Notes under the pieces: generated by a model | Databases searched by the model: none | What the model was told of the DNA's origin: nothing | What the model saw: only the letters and a program-made list of their open reading frames with translations | From: Ancistrus triradiatus | Lineage: Eukaryota; Chordata; Actinopteri; Siluriformes; Loricariidae | Length of the DNA: 64,000 nt | NCBI GenBank assembly: GCA_025084515.1 | Contig: JAJAGP010000250.1 | Location: forward strand, 434,001-498,000 | Direction of reading: 5' to 3' | Shown: one piece after another, positions 32,857 through 43,385 of the stretch | Numbering within the stretch: the stretch's first letter is position 1 | How the letters are laid out: the number at the start of each line of letters is the position of its first letter | Translations under genes and position numbers: made by a program

Positions 32857-33491
32857 TATTGAAAGAAAGGGAGAAAAAAAGAAACTCAAAATAAAAAGCG
32901 AGTAATGAAATAAACAAGCAAGCAAAAAATACAAAATGAATTACATGAGAGGGATGGTATCAAATGAAAGAATGAAAATAAGCAAAAGGTGGAAAATGAT
33001 TAAGTAAGATTAGAAAAAGTATTAAGAGAAAGTAAGCATCAAAGATAATTTTATTAAATATAGATTATAAAACAAAGAACATAATTATTACATAAGTTAT
33101 TACAGGCAATTGCTTTCACTTAATAAAGGTAACATATTATTTGTTATAAATGATTATTTTAATAATTTTTATCTCATTATTTTATAATTATATGTAATAT
33201 ACTGCAGCTTTTAGATATCTGATAGCGTTTCATTTTTCTAAGCTTTGCTCTTAAAACACAGCCATGTGTTTAAATGTTAGACATCTTCCCAAGAGCAGAA
33301 GATGTAGTCATTTCCTTTAGTCGTTGTGCTCGGTTGGGTGGTGTGGTAATCTGTTAAAGGACAGCGTAGGTCACTTCAGACACCAGAGAGCAGGAAATCT
33401 TTAAAAAGACATGAGCCGGGAACGAACAGAGAGCTGAATAGAGGCTTTAACAAAATCAGCATTTTAACCTATTTAATGTCCAGAGCTTAAC
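32857..33491. other. Purine-rich then AT-rich non-coding sequence
   Basis: The AAAG/AAGC-rich field continues to about 33060, followed by plain AT-rich DNA and the insertion site of LTR element 3. No gene is seen. Confidence 0.5.
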
Positions 33492-33496
33492 GATGG

Positions 33497-33976
33497 TGTC
33501 ACGGGTTCCCCCCGGACCTGCGCACGTTGTGCCCCTCCTCGCTGCTGGGGGCAGTTTTGACAGTGGTGTTGTGGTGCTTTGCCGGACAGCTGTGCACCAG
33601 AAGAAGAACTAGGGCCCTCGGACTAAGTAGACTCAGCTGAGATGCACTGTATTTAACAGGCCCTAGCTCTAAAACGGTCAAAGACCTTCTCACTGTTGTG
33701 GCGTTTCGGCGGATGTCTTTCGCTTCAGTGATCCGTGATTTTGGATATAAGGGATTTATGTTTTGTTGTGCAGTAAACCCGCTTCTGTGCTCGCCTTGCG
33801 GTAAGCCCGCTCATGTCTTGTTTATTTCACGGGTTGAAATCCATTAATGTTTGCTGAGTTGCGTTAAAGCCGGTTTTTGTGTATACTGCGGTTCTTCAGA
33901 GCAAACCAATAAATAATGGTTATTATTGTTGAACCTGCGCTCATCTCCGTACCTCCTGCTAGGACCGGTCATGACA
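33497..33976 (+). repeat. 5' LTR of element 3
   Basis: 480 bp, starting TGTCACGGGTTCC and ending TGACA. It contains a TATA-like 'tgtatttaacagg' near 33648 and AATAAATAA near 33908. It has only one copy of the unit with 'taatgtttgctgagt' (33845-33875) that is expanded in the 3' LTR. Confidence 0.9.
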
Positions 33977-33993
33977 GAATCCCCCGCCTGACA

Positions 33994-35112
33994 ATGGAGA
34001 TGGCTGGTTCCCTAACTAACTCATGCCTCCCAGATCGTTTTGACGGCATTTCAGCCTTTTGTCTGCTGTTTATTGATCAGTGTGCTCGGTACTTTGAGCT
34101 GTGTTTCTTTAGTACCGATTACGCAAAAATATTGTTTGTTTTTCTTCGCCTCACGGGCAAGGCCCTACGCTGGGCCACCGAGGTTTGGCCAGTGCTCAAG
34201 GCTGGGACCGTGGGAGAGTTTTTTGAGGAGTTCCCTTGGGGTTTTTCAGACATCGAGTCTACACAGGCTGGCTCGAGGCCGATGTCCACCAGCTGCCCGC
34301 GAGAAACCCTGTTCGTCCATGGGTTGCGGGATTCTCCATTTATTAGAGACCGGAAGGGCCTGCCCAGGTACAAGCCCGTGTCCCGTGCCTTTGTATCTGA
34401 GCCTGCTAACTCCGTAGCTGACCACGCAGCGCCTGTTGGCTCTGTAGATGAGTGGTTGGTGCCCTGTAGCTCAGTACCTGAGCAGTTAGAGCTCAGTAGC
34501 CCAGTATTTGGGTCCTCTAGCGCCGCATTTGAGTATGTTAGCTCAGCCTTTGAGAGTGTTAGCTCTGGTGTTGAGCCTGTTAGTCCCGTATTTGAAAACC
34601 CTAGCTCCAAACTTGAGCCAATAGCATCCAGTAACCCTGTCTTTGAACACGCTAGCTCAGTACTTGAGCCAATAGCATCCTGTGGTCCTGTGTCTGAACA
34701 CCCTAGCTCAGTACTTGAGCCGATAGCATCCTGTAGTCCTGTGTCTGAACACACTAGCTCAATACTTGAGCTGATAGCGTCCCGTATTCCTGTGTCTGAA
34801 CATGCTAGCTCAATACTTGAGCCAATTGCATCTGGTAGCTCTGTGTCTGAACATCCAAGCTCAATACCTGAGCCCATAGTGTCTAGTAGCCTTGAGTTTG
34901 TGCATGTTAGCTCCATATGGGAGAACACTAGCTCCGTAGAAGAGCAGTTAGCATCTTGTAGCTCAGTCTCTGAGCCGTTAGCACCCAGTAACCCAGTATC
35001 TGAGTATGTGAGCTCAACTTTTGACCATGTTTCGACCAATGTTTTGACCATGACCAGGTTCGCTAGCTCAGAATCTGAGCCCGCTGCGCCTCATGGTTCC
35101 GTAAATTGTTAG
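33994..35112 (+). CDS. Gag-like frame of LTR element 3
   Basis: A frame of 372 codons starts at the first ATG after the 5' LTR. An earlier in-frame ATG at 33916 lies inside the LTR. Residues ~10-90 resemble the N-terminal half of a Ty3/Gypsy capsid: 'LPDRFDG', a helix with 'FIDQCARYFEL', 'LRLTGKALRWATEVWPVL' and 'AGTVGEFFEEF'. This is parallel to element 1. From about residue 160 the protein is repeats, clearest as a 17-residue unit of the 'PIASCSPVSEHPSSVLE' type. No zinc knuckle is present. The repeat coding continues beyond the stop in another frame (35223-35972). Confidence 0.65.
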   Translation: MEMAGSLTNSCLPDRFDGISAFCLLFIDQCARYFELCFFSTDYAKILFVFLRLTGKALRWATEVWPVLKAGTVGEFFEEFPWGFSDIESTQAGSRPMSTSCPRETLFVHGLRDSPFIRDRKGLPRYKPVSRAFVSEPANSVADHAAPVGSVDEWLVPCSSVPEQLELSSPVFGSSSAAFEYVSSAFESVSSGVEPVSPVFENPSSKLEPIASSNPVFEHASSVLEPIASCGPVSEHPSSVLEPIASCSPVSEHTSSILELIASRIPVSEHASSILEPIASGSSVSEHPSSIPEPIVSSSLEFVHVSSIWENTSSVEEQLASCSSVSEPLAPSNPVSEYVSSTFDHVSTNVLTMTRFASSESEPAAPHGSVNC

Positions 35113-35540
35113 CACCCTGTAGCTCAGTTCCGGAGCAGTTGGTGTCTAGTGGTCCTGTATTGCAGCGTGTTAGCACCATATGTGAGCACGCTATTTCCAT
35201 AGAGGCGCCATTAGCACCCTGATTGGAGCATGCTAGCATCATGAAGGAGCACCATAGTTTCATATCCGAGCATGTTGATACTGTATCTGAGTTTTTTGAT
35301 TCCGTGTCTGAATTGTTACCCTCGTATAGTTCTGTATCTGAGCGCGCCGCGCTTTCTGGTTCCGTAGTTGAGCATGTTAGCTCCGATCCTGAGTTTGATT
35401 CTGTGTCTGAATTGTTAGCTTCTTATAGTTCCGTATCCGATCGTGCTGTGCCTTTTGGTTTTGTGTCTGAGCATGTAAGCTCTGTATCTGAGTTTGTTAA
35501 CTCCGTGTCCTCGCAGACCACGCAACAAAGTTCCGTATCT
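34440..35540 (+). repeat. 51-bp and related tandem repeats in element 3
   Basis: At 34615-34890 a 51-bp unit ('agctcagtacttgagccaat' then 'tgtgtctgaaca') recurs about five times in frame. Flanking parts are looser relatives with the Ser-Ser-Val/Glu pattern. At 35690-35790 a different short repeat ('accccagcgccacggacatt') encodes Thr-Pro-Ala-Pro-Arg repeats. Confidence 0.8.
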
Positions 35541-35972
35541 GAGTTTGTGGTAACTCATAGTTCGTACCTGCTCATGTTAGCTCTATTTCTGGGCACATCG
35601 GGCCGCTTCATTCTGCACCTGTATCCGTTGTGCAACGTAGCCTCGTACATGAAAAGGAAAGTGACTATTAGTAAGTTGTCTGAGCAAGTTCCGACCCCAG
35701 CGCCACGGACATTTGCACAGACCCCAGCGCCACGGACATTCACGCTGACCCCAGTGCCACGGATATTAGCGGTGACCCCAGCGCCACGTCTGTTCCTGTT
35801 CCTGTGCCAGCGCCGAGGTCGTCTGTTCCAGTTCCTGTGCCAGCGCCGAGGTTGTCTGTTGTCCGAGGAAACCTCTGGACATAGTCACGCGCCCCGGTCG
35901 AGGGGGGGTTTTGTAGGAGCCCTAGCTCTGACTCGGGCTCCGAGGGGGGGGATATGTCACAGTTTCAACTGA
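35223..35972 (+). pseudogene. Out-of-phase continuation of the repeat protein (element 3)
   Basis: The same style of Ser/Val/Glu repeats (SVSELLASYSSVSDRA, FVSEHVSSVSEFV) resumes in a different frame after the stop at 35112, then TPAPRTF repeats, and ends inside the 3' LTR. This suggests that one longer repeat protein was broken by a frameshift or stop. Confidence 0.45.
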
Positions 35973-36833
35973 GGAGCAGTTTCAACTGCGTCGTTCGTGG
36001 TGCTCCGCCGGACAGCAGAGCACTGGAAGAAGAGCTAGGACACTCGGAATAAGTAGACTCAGCTGAGATGCTCTGTATTTAAGCAGGGCCCTAGCTCTAG
36101 AACGGCACGGGGGATTGTTTAGTTCCAGACCTTCTGACTGTTGTGGCGTTTCGGTGGATGTCTTCCGCTTTGGTGATCCATGATTTTGGATTTAAGGGAT
36201 TTATGTTTTGTCGCGCGGTAAGCCCGCTTCTGAGCCCGCCTTGCGGTAAACCCGTTCCTGTCTTGTTTATTTCACGCGTTGAAGCCAGTTCATGTTTGCT
36301 GAGTCGCGTTAAAGCCCATTTATGTTCGCTGAGTCATGTTAACGTCGGTTCATGTTTGCTGAGTCGCGTTAAAGTTCATTTATGTTTGCTGAGTCACACT
36401 AATGCCGGTTCATGTTTGCTGAGTCGTGTTAACACCGGTTCATGTTTGCCGAGTCGCGTTAACGCCGGTTAATGTTTGCTGAGTCGGGTTAAAGCCCTGT
36501 TCATGTTCGCGTTAAAGCGCCTGTTCATGTTTGCTGAGTCGCGTTAACTCCGGTTCATGTTTGCTGAGTCACGTTAACGCCCGTTTATGTTTGCTGAGTC
36601 GCGTTAAAGCCTGTTCATGTTTGCTGAGTCGCGTTAACGCCTGTTTATGTTTGCTGAGTTGCGTTAACGGCGGTTCATGTTTGCTGAGTCGCGTTAAAGC
36701 CCGTTTATGTTTGCTGAGTCGTGTTAAAGCTGGTTTTTGTGTATACAGCAGCTCTTCTGAGCAAACCAATAAATAATGGTTATTGTTGAACAGGCGCTCG
36801 TCTCCTTACCTTCTGGTAGGCCTCGTCGTGACA
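35955..36833 (+). repeat. 3' LTR of element 3, enlarged by tandem repeats
   Basis: At 879 bp it is nearly twice the 5' LTR. The start (TGTCAC), the 'aagtagactcagctgagatg' block near 36050, the TATA-like region and the final part ending CGTGACA all align with the 5' LTR. The excess is 36285-36735, about fifteen copies of a 30-bp unit containing 'atgtttgctgagtcgcgtta', present once in the 5' LTR. Confidence 0.9.
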
Positions 36834-36838
36834 GATGG

Positions 36839-38280
36839 CTGCCCCATGAACCAACGTGTTGTAGAAATCATTGCAGGATGTAGCATACTTGAGGCGGGCA
36901 GGCTATAACAGGGCCTACCTATCCTACCAATATTACTGTGGTATTTGTAGTAAATGTGAGATTATCACTGAAGATTCGTCATGGTGGCGCTTAGTGTTAA
37001 TAACTGGATCCAGTACAGTTGCTAGCATCACTGGACAGGTAGCTGATGTCCAGTGATGCTAGGCTTCCTGTCATGGCACTTGTTGGGCACAGGCTTTGAA
37101 ATTATGACTGGTCACTCCTTGGCAGTGTTAATTGCCACAGATCTAATGTCTGACTTCAAGTGGGCACTGTAACCCTGTAAATTCCTCTGCTTTTTTCGTC
37201 CTATCGGGCACTGTGCACTTTTGGTCCTTCCTGTCCTCTATCCTGGCACTGATCTCGCAGATTATAGGCCTTCTTTCTCTTTTCTGTGCAGATCTAGGGA
37301 ACAAAACTCGGTTATGGTGCTAAAGACAGTTGTCAGGTCTGATACACAAGACAAATACTAAATATAAGGTAGACCAAGAGGTCTGGTGCCTGATGCCCAC
37401 TCCAGGAAAGGGGCTTGGGCAGAGAGACGTGGAACGGAGTTTGAAGAGGAACAAAGGCTAATCAGGGAGGAGCAGCGTTTTAAATAGTTAGTCAGGCCGA
37501 GCTGAGGAGAACCTAAAATTAGGAATAGGAATAGAGCAATAAGTCAAACGTTGCTCGTGTTTTTTTTTTGGTAGCTCATATATTCATCTTGCTCTCTTAA
37601 TCCGTCGCTCCGTCTCCACGGCTCTCCACTTTTCTTCTTTCTCTCACACGCCCAGCTTTCTAATAGCAATCCCACAGATCCATTAGTGCTGCGTAGCCGT
37701 CACTTAGAGAAATGAGATCTATTAATGTTTAAAAGCCAGCATGTCTGAAGACAGACGGAGCTCTGGAGTCGCCGCAGTCATACCGGGGCTTCAGCCAGAG
37801 CCACAGTTCAACAGAAATGACTAATGGAATTTATGGCCAGCAATTCTTTAACGCTGTGCGGAGAGGATCAGGAAATCTAACATTTCCCAGACCTGATATT
37901 CATGCTCTGATGGTCAGGGTTGTTGTCATGTAATAGATTAGGTCCTTTGCAAGTAGTGTTATATTTTAAACTATAACAGTAAATAAAATACAATATGAAA
38001 ACATTATACATATTATAGTACCGAGTAATACACTCATTCTTGTCTTTTGAACTTTAATAAAACTTGAAACACTTCCCGAAAACGAGAGTGGAATGTTACC
38101 GTGTTATTTTCTGCCTTTCAAACCTGCAATTCTATTTTCTGTCAGCAGGTGTTGCAAGGGTTCCATCATACTGGTTTTCTTTTATTCAGACATGAATTAG
38201 ATAAATATATAAAACACAGATAAGATTTTTGTTTTCTATTATAATTCTTAAGACCTCGGACGTTAAAGCGTATCGACATT
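36839..38280. other. Unique non-coding sequence with a perfect hairpin
   Basis: 37022-37036 (CTAGCATCACTGGAC) is exactly complementary to 37048-37062, with an 11-nt loop. Nothing else is recognised. No gene is seen. Confidence 0.5.
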
Positions 38281-38284
38281 GAAG

Positions 38285-38720
38285 ACCAAGGGAGAAAGAA
38301 AAGAAAAGAAAAGAAAAGAAAGGGAGGAAAGACAGAAAGAAACCAAGAAAAAAAAGAATGAAAGCATGGAAGAAAAACAAAGATACATGAGGAAAAACAG
38401 ATTATAGAAACGTGAGAAAAATCATCATTTATAGAAAGAAAACTAGTAAGGAATTCAAAATAGAAAGCAAGTAAAGAATAAACAAGCAGGCAAAAGCAAA
38501 AAAATACAAAATGAAGATTACATAAGGAAAGAATGAAAATAAGATTACAGAAAATTACAGAAAGATTAGTTAAACTAATACAAAAGAAAGGAAGCAAAGG
38601 GAGCAGAAAGAGACAGCGCAAATATAAAAAATCTTAATATCAAAAATTTATAAAATATCAAAGATTAAGAAGGCAATTTATGAATCAAATAAGAAAAGAA
38701 TTATTACAAAGAACGCTACA
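38285..38720 (+). repeat. Purine-rich AAAG repeat field, second locus
   Basis: (AAAAG)n at about 38297-38322 is followed by A-rich phrases matching those at 32000-33060, for example 'agattacataaggaaag' and 'gaatgaaaataag', in similar order. It is non-coding. Open frames on the minus strand are low-complexity Phe/Leu/Ser runs. Confidence 0.6.
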
Positions 38721-39634
38721 GAATTGTTTGCTCTTAATGAATGAAACAGGTTTTCAAAAAACAATGATTTTAATCATGTTTATCAAATTATTTATAAGTA
38801 TAAACATATAAATCTTTTTTAAGATAATGTTTAGGGTGTCCACAAACATTTGTGTACATAGTGCACCTGTGACGTTATTCAAACGTGACGTCATTTTACG
38901 AAGTAAAATCCACAACTAAATTGATTGGAAATGTTACACACAGGGGATGTTCATTCAGTTCCAGCTTGGTTGTATTTATTTCATAGTGTAGTGCAGTATA
39001 GCTAAATAATGCTGATGTTATTTTCCGTTATTTGACTCGTCGTTGGGCCTGACCCGTGCATGTGTCGTATTTGTGTCTCTCTCTTGTCATCACGTGGACG
39101 GATATAGGAAATCGGTGGCGTGTGGTTTGGCAGTGTTTGATGTAGCTGGGTATGAAGGTGACATTGTGAGTTATTAAAGCTGGGACTTTGACTCATAAAG
39201 AACAAATCAGGATCATCTTCGGTCAAACAAACATTTTTTTATCGAGGACAGTTGCAGTGCATGATGGGACTTTGTCATGTAAGGAGGAATTCCTGTTTCT
39301 GAGATGCAGAACAGAGCAGAAGTGTTGGCATCGATTTTTATTCCATTCATGACGGTGGATGTGAAGGACGGTTCATCACGGGCGGCTCAGATCTACAGTG
39401 CTGTCGATTAAACATTACTGATGATACAGCACGGGTCTTTCAATTTATTCCTACGCACACAGTGATATCGTCCATGCACCAGGTATGAAGGATCAGTCCT
39501 GCGTGGTCCCGCTGTTTATTCACAGGAACAGGTCTGATTAGTCAAAAGACAGGTACAGACTTATGGGGACCTGGGCTCAGCCTACCAATATCACAAATAA
39601 TTAAATGTTTTTCCTCGATTATGATTAATGAACG

Positions 39635-39672
<38 letters not shown>

Positions 39673-39715
39673 TTTGATGATAATTATTATGTGTATAATT
39701 ATTATAGATTTTGTT

Positions 39716-39778
<63 letters not shown>

Positions 39779-41130
39779 TACTATTAAAGCTGGGACTTTT
39801 TTTGTAATGAGAGTGCATATTGTTGTGATTTTAATATCACAGCAGAATTAAATGCACACCTATGAAAGATTTATGATTATTTATTGAATATTTCATCCAA
39901 TTGAAATCATAAATCATAGCACACACAAATCACTAGAAATTAAAATGTCTTAAGAAAACGGTTACTTTTTAAAACAGAAATGAATACCTCGCATTTATGG
40001 CAAACATTTGAAATGATGCTGTATGAAAAGAAGAAAATAACTGTTTTATTGTTTGATTTTTTTTTTTGTTTACTTTATTTCATTTTACAAATTTTTTAAA
40101 CATTGCCATATGCAATACTTGTAAGGTAACTCCATCATAACTATGGGTGCCAGATCCTGCACAATACAGTGTTAAATGGCATCCATTATTTCTTTCTATC
40201 TTTGTGAATCCTTTTCAGATTTTGTAAAGTCTCTCTTTTTTGAGCCATGACTCGTCCATATTTGGAAGCGTTAACGTGTTGAAAGATTGGAGGTGTTACC
40301 ATTGGTCACTGAAACCTTTTCCGCAGTGTTTACGTCAAAAACTAGGGCTGCGGCAATTGATCAATATTTTATTTGATGCATTGTTTTAAAAAAATGTTTC
40401 ATTTTGATTTTTGTAACTCCTTCATTCAAATTGCAAATGATTTCCCTCAACACTACTCGCTTCATTTTTGGCTCCAGTCGTTGGTTGGCACTGTTCAACA
40501 CGGTCTTAAAAATGCATTTGCAAAGAGCTTTGTAAAGTTTTCAAAGACCCAAGGCTCATGTACGAGCAAATCAATGTTTAGCTGTATCAGTTCATGTTTT
40601 TACCTTTTTTTATTTTTTTATTTTGATCCCTGCTGTCCTTGTGACTGCTGAATAATGTCATTGTTAAAGCCATAAAGTCATCTGAGTTCTACCATAGAAT
40701 TCGCATTAAGTACGAGTAGTTTTTAGGCTCAAATCTGGGATCTTTCCGTGTTCGGAATGCCATGAACATAACAGATCATTTAGTTTAAAATAATTAAATT
40801 AAATTTAAAGGAACACAGGGAACCTTGTCTTCATTGTTTCATACTAAATAATAGATATAAGGGTTTAAGAGAAATGTGCATTTCTTTTGGAGTTGCACTA
40901 ATAACTTAACCTTAACTTTACATTTTGTTTTGTGTCACGTTATTATGACGTACGGTTTTTGTAGCTCAGACCCTAAGGAACTCCTGTTTCCATCAGCCGC
41001 CACCAAGCCACATGATCCGTATAACGTTTTCATATGGTCTCAGAACGTAAGCGTCTCATTACTCTTTCAATAGTTTGCAGGAATATTGAATATTTAAGTG
41101 TCTGGAATGCTCAGACCACTAATTGGTCGT
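38721..41130. other. AT-rich non-coding DNA with microsatellites
   Basis: ATT repeats lie at 39634-39668 and a long TA run at 39720-39774. Around 40343 'ctagggctgcggcaattgat' resembles the start of a fish hAT-type repeat, with no matching end found. No gene is seen. Confidence 0.5.
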
Positions 41131-41245
41131 TTGTCCGTCCATCGTCACTAAGTGCTTCGTCCTGGTAAGGGTTGGGGTAGTTCCTGTAGATACTGTGCGT
41201 AAGGCGAGAAATCATCCTTGACTGGGTGCCAGTTAATCACAGGGC
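41131..41245 (+). mobile_element. Old interspersed repeat (fish SINE/LINE-tail type)
   Basis: The order 'tccgtccatcgtcactaagt', 'tgcttcgtcctggtaagggt', 'gggtgccagttaatcacagg' matches a common fish interspersed repeat whose usual wording is 'gctttatcctggtcagggt ... gggtgccagtccatcgcagg'. It is strongly diverged, with no ends defined. A minus-strand relative is at 61025-61145. Confidence 0.5.
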
Positions 41246-43383
41246 ATCTCTGGTTCGCTAGCGGCTGATTTCGAATAGCTAATGCACCTGCTGGCATGTA
41301 TCCTGGCACAACTCTGTCTTGAATTTATTTCACAGGATTTCCTAGAGCTAATAGAAGGAAACGTTGGTCCATAGATTCAGCAGCATGGTTAGACTTACAT
41401 TACTTACGCAAGACATTATTATACTTTTTCCATTCTCTGTGAAAGTAATATAAAACAATTATTAAACGTAATCCATGCAGGACTGAGCATCCACGTTCCA
41501 CAACACCAAGATGCCTTACATTTCGATTTTCTTACACAAGGACGTTTGATAAAAGATGTTCCTTTTTTATTTCAATTTTTTGTCTTAATCAAAACAAAAT
41601 AAAACATTGGTCCCATGCAATTAAAAGAAATGACTGGTAAATTGTACAAAATGCTCTATTGTAGCTTCACCGTATCTTAAATAACTGAGTGAAAATGTTC
41701 CTCTGTTTATTTCTGATGAATAGCAATTCAAAATAATGTGTGGAAAACTTTTTAAATAATTTGTAGTCCCCTGCATTTAAAAGAAGTTGAGTTTTAAACA
41801 GTCCTACTGCACAACAAAATATGCTGCTGTGTCAGTTCCACCAAATATAAATCGAAATAAACAAAGCCAGTTTTTATTACAGAAGATAAAGACGAAAAAG
41901 GTGTCCATTAGTGCAAGAAATGCCTATTGGATTATAATGTATGATTTCACCTGCTGATGTCCAAAAAATGCAATTGCGGAAAGCATTGTCAAAAAAGTGC
42001 ATCCAGCTTGACAAGGTTAAAGCCGAGGAGTTGTGGGTTCTGGGTCTTGCTCAACATTTGTACCTTGAGTCTTTCATTGCTGAAGATTTTTTATTGTATC
42101 TAGAAAAATCAGCAGGATAAAAATTACAGTGATTTCAAATTCTTCAATTCATCATCATTGAAGAATGAGTTCAAATTAGGCAGTAGGGAAAATGATTATG
42201 GGATTGAAATCCTGTCTTCTGATTATTTCTAGCCAGCCGACCCCTGACTAAATGAATAAAGAGTACAGAGTAGACGCTTGAAGAGTGTGAAAGTTTATCA
42301 GGAGGATCTCGTTTGTCTCTGGCCTGGAATGTGTTCCAGAAAAACTGGAAGCGAGGTGTGAATAAGTCCGGGTGATTAGACCAGTCAGTCACATCTGGGG
42401 TGAAGAAGAGACGCTAATCCAAATGCAACCCTCAAGGAAACACAGAGATATGAGGAGAATGTTTTGAATCAGCGCAGAGGTACCAGAGGCAAGGATTGTC
42501 TGAGTGAAACCTGATAACCTAAGCTGAGTTTCTTCAACCCAAACCGAACCGTAGCAGACCTTCAGAAACACCAAACACACGTCAATCTCAGGACGTGGGG
42601 GAAGAGAAGCGAATGCACCTACAATCACCTTTTGGACACCACACAGTATAGTAGCCTTAGGTCAGGATCATCTCAGAGTTCCTGGAGACATTTCATCACC
42701 TAACTATCTTGAGCTTCTTTGTGGGGGAATTTAACCCCTGTTAAATTCAACCACAATTTAATTCCCCCACATGTGGCTTTCAGATTGGTCCCAAAAGCAA
42801 AACATCTGTTCTAAAGCTGCTTTTTGATTAGGATAACCTTTGTCAGAGGGGCACAAACATTGGCAGTACTTCTGACTGAGTGATCAAAATGTAGAGCCAA
42901 AGAAAGAAGGAAAATCGTGCACGGACGTTTTCGGCACTGCGATAAAGCCATTTTTCTGTGTTTCATCACGCCGCCCAGATCAATAATTTACGCTCCTAAA
43001 GGACAGAGGAAAGAAGGCAGGAAGGTAAAATCAAAGCGAACTGCAAGACTAAAATGTGAGTGGCATGTTTTATGGCGTCATCCACCTTCCGAACTCATGC
43101 ATGAAGTGGCGTGGTGTCAAAATACGACATGGTGCCAATCAAACGCACACGCTGGGACACTTTAGAGGAACCGATTGACCTAACGGACATCATTGGGACA
43201 GCCAGAAGCAGTCGTTATTGTCAAGGCTGATTATACAGATGTCACTAATTAAACGGTGTATTAAATGTGACCGTAGTGCCGTTGGCAGAATATCCATTAT
43301 AATGCCATAATCTCAGAGGCCTTTGTAGAAGAGTGGGCACAGGCTGGGTGGTGAGGATGCATCATGCTCAGCCTGCCAGGATA
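41246..43383. other. Unique non-coding sequence
   Basis: No gene is seen. 42721-42731 (GTGGGGGAATT) is the exact complement of 42760-42770, a small stem with a 28-nt loop. Near 42025 'gagttgtgggttctgggtct' faintly recalls the SINE at 55950. Confidence 0.45.
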
Positions 43384-43385
43384 TA

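Larger units (their letters stand above)
33497..36833 (+). mobile_element. Gag-only LTR retroelement 3, complete
   Basis: The element is bounded by the perfect 5-bp target duplication GATGG (33492-33496 and 36834-36838). The LTRs start TGTCAC and end TGACA. The interior (33977-35954) holds a Gag-like frame, 51-bp and other tandem coding repeats, and a G-rich polypurine tract (35943-35952) directly before the 3' LTR. No protease, reverse transcriptase or integrase was found, so it depends on enzymes from elsewhere. The best-preserved of the three gag-only elements in the window. Confidence 0.92.

Noticed and set aside
36285..36735. Regular ~30-bp repeats resembling a CRISPR array
   Set aside because: Units are contiguous without unique spacers, lie within an LTR, and the window is eukaryotic.
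38166..38621. 151-codon minus-strand frame rich in Phe, Leu and Ser
   Set aside because: It is the reverse of the purine-rich AAAG field, so composition explains it. No domain is present.
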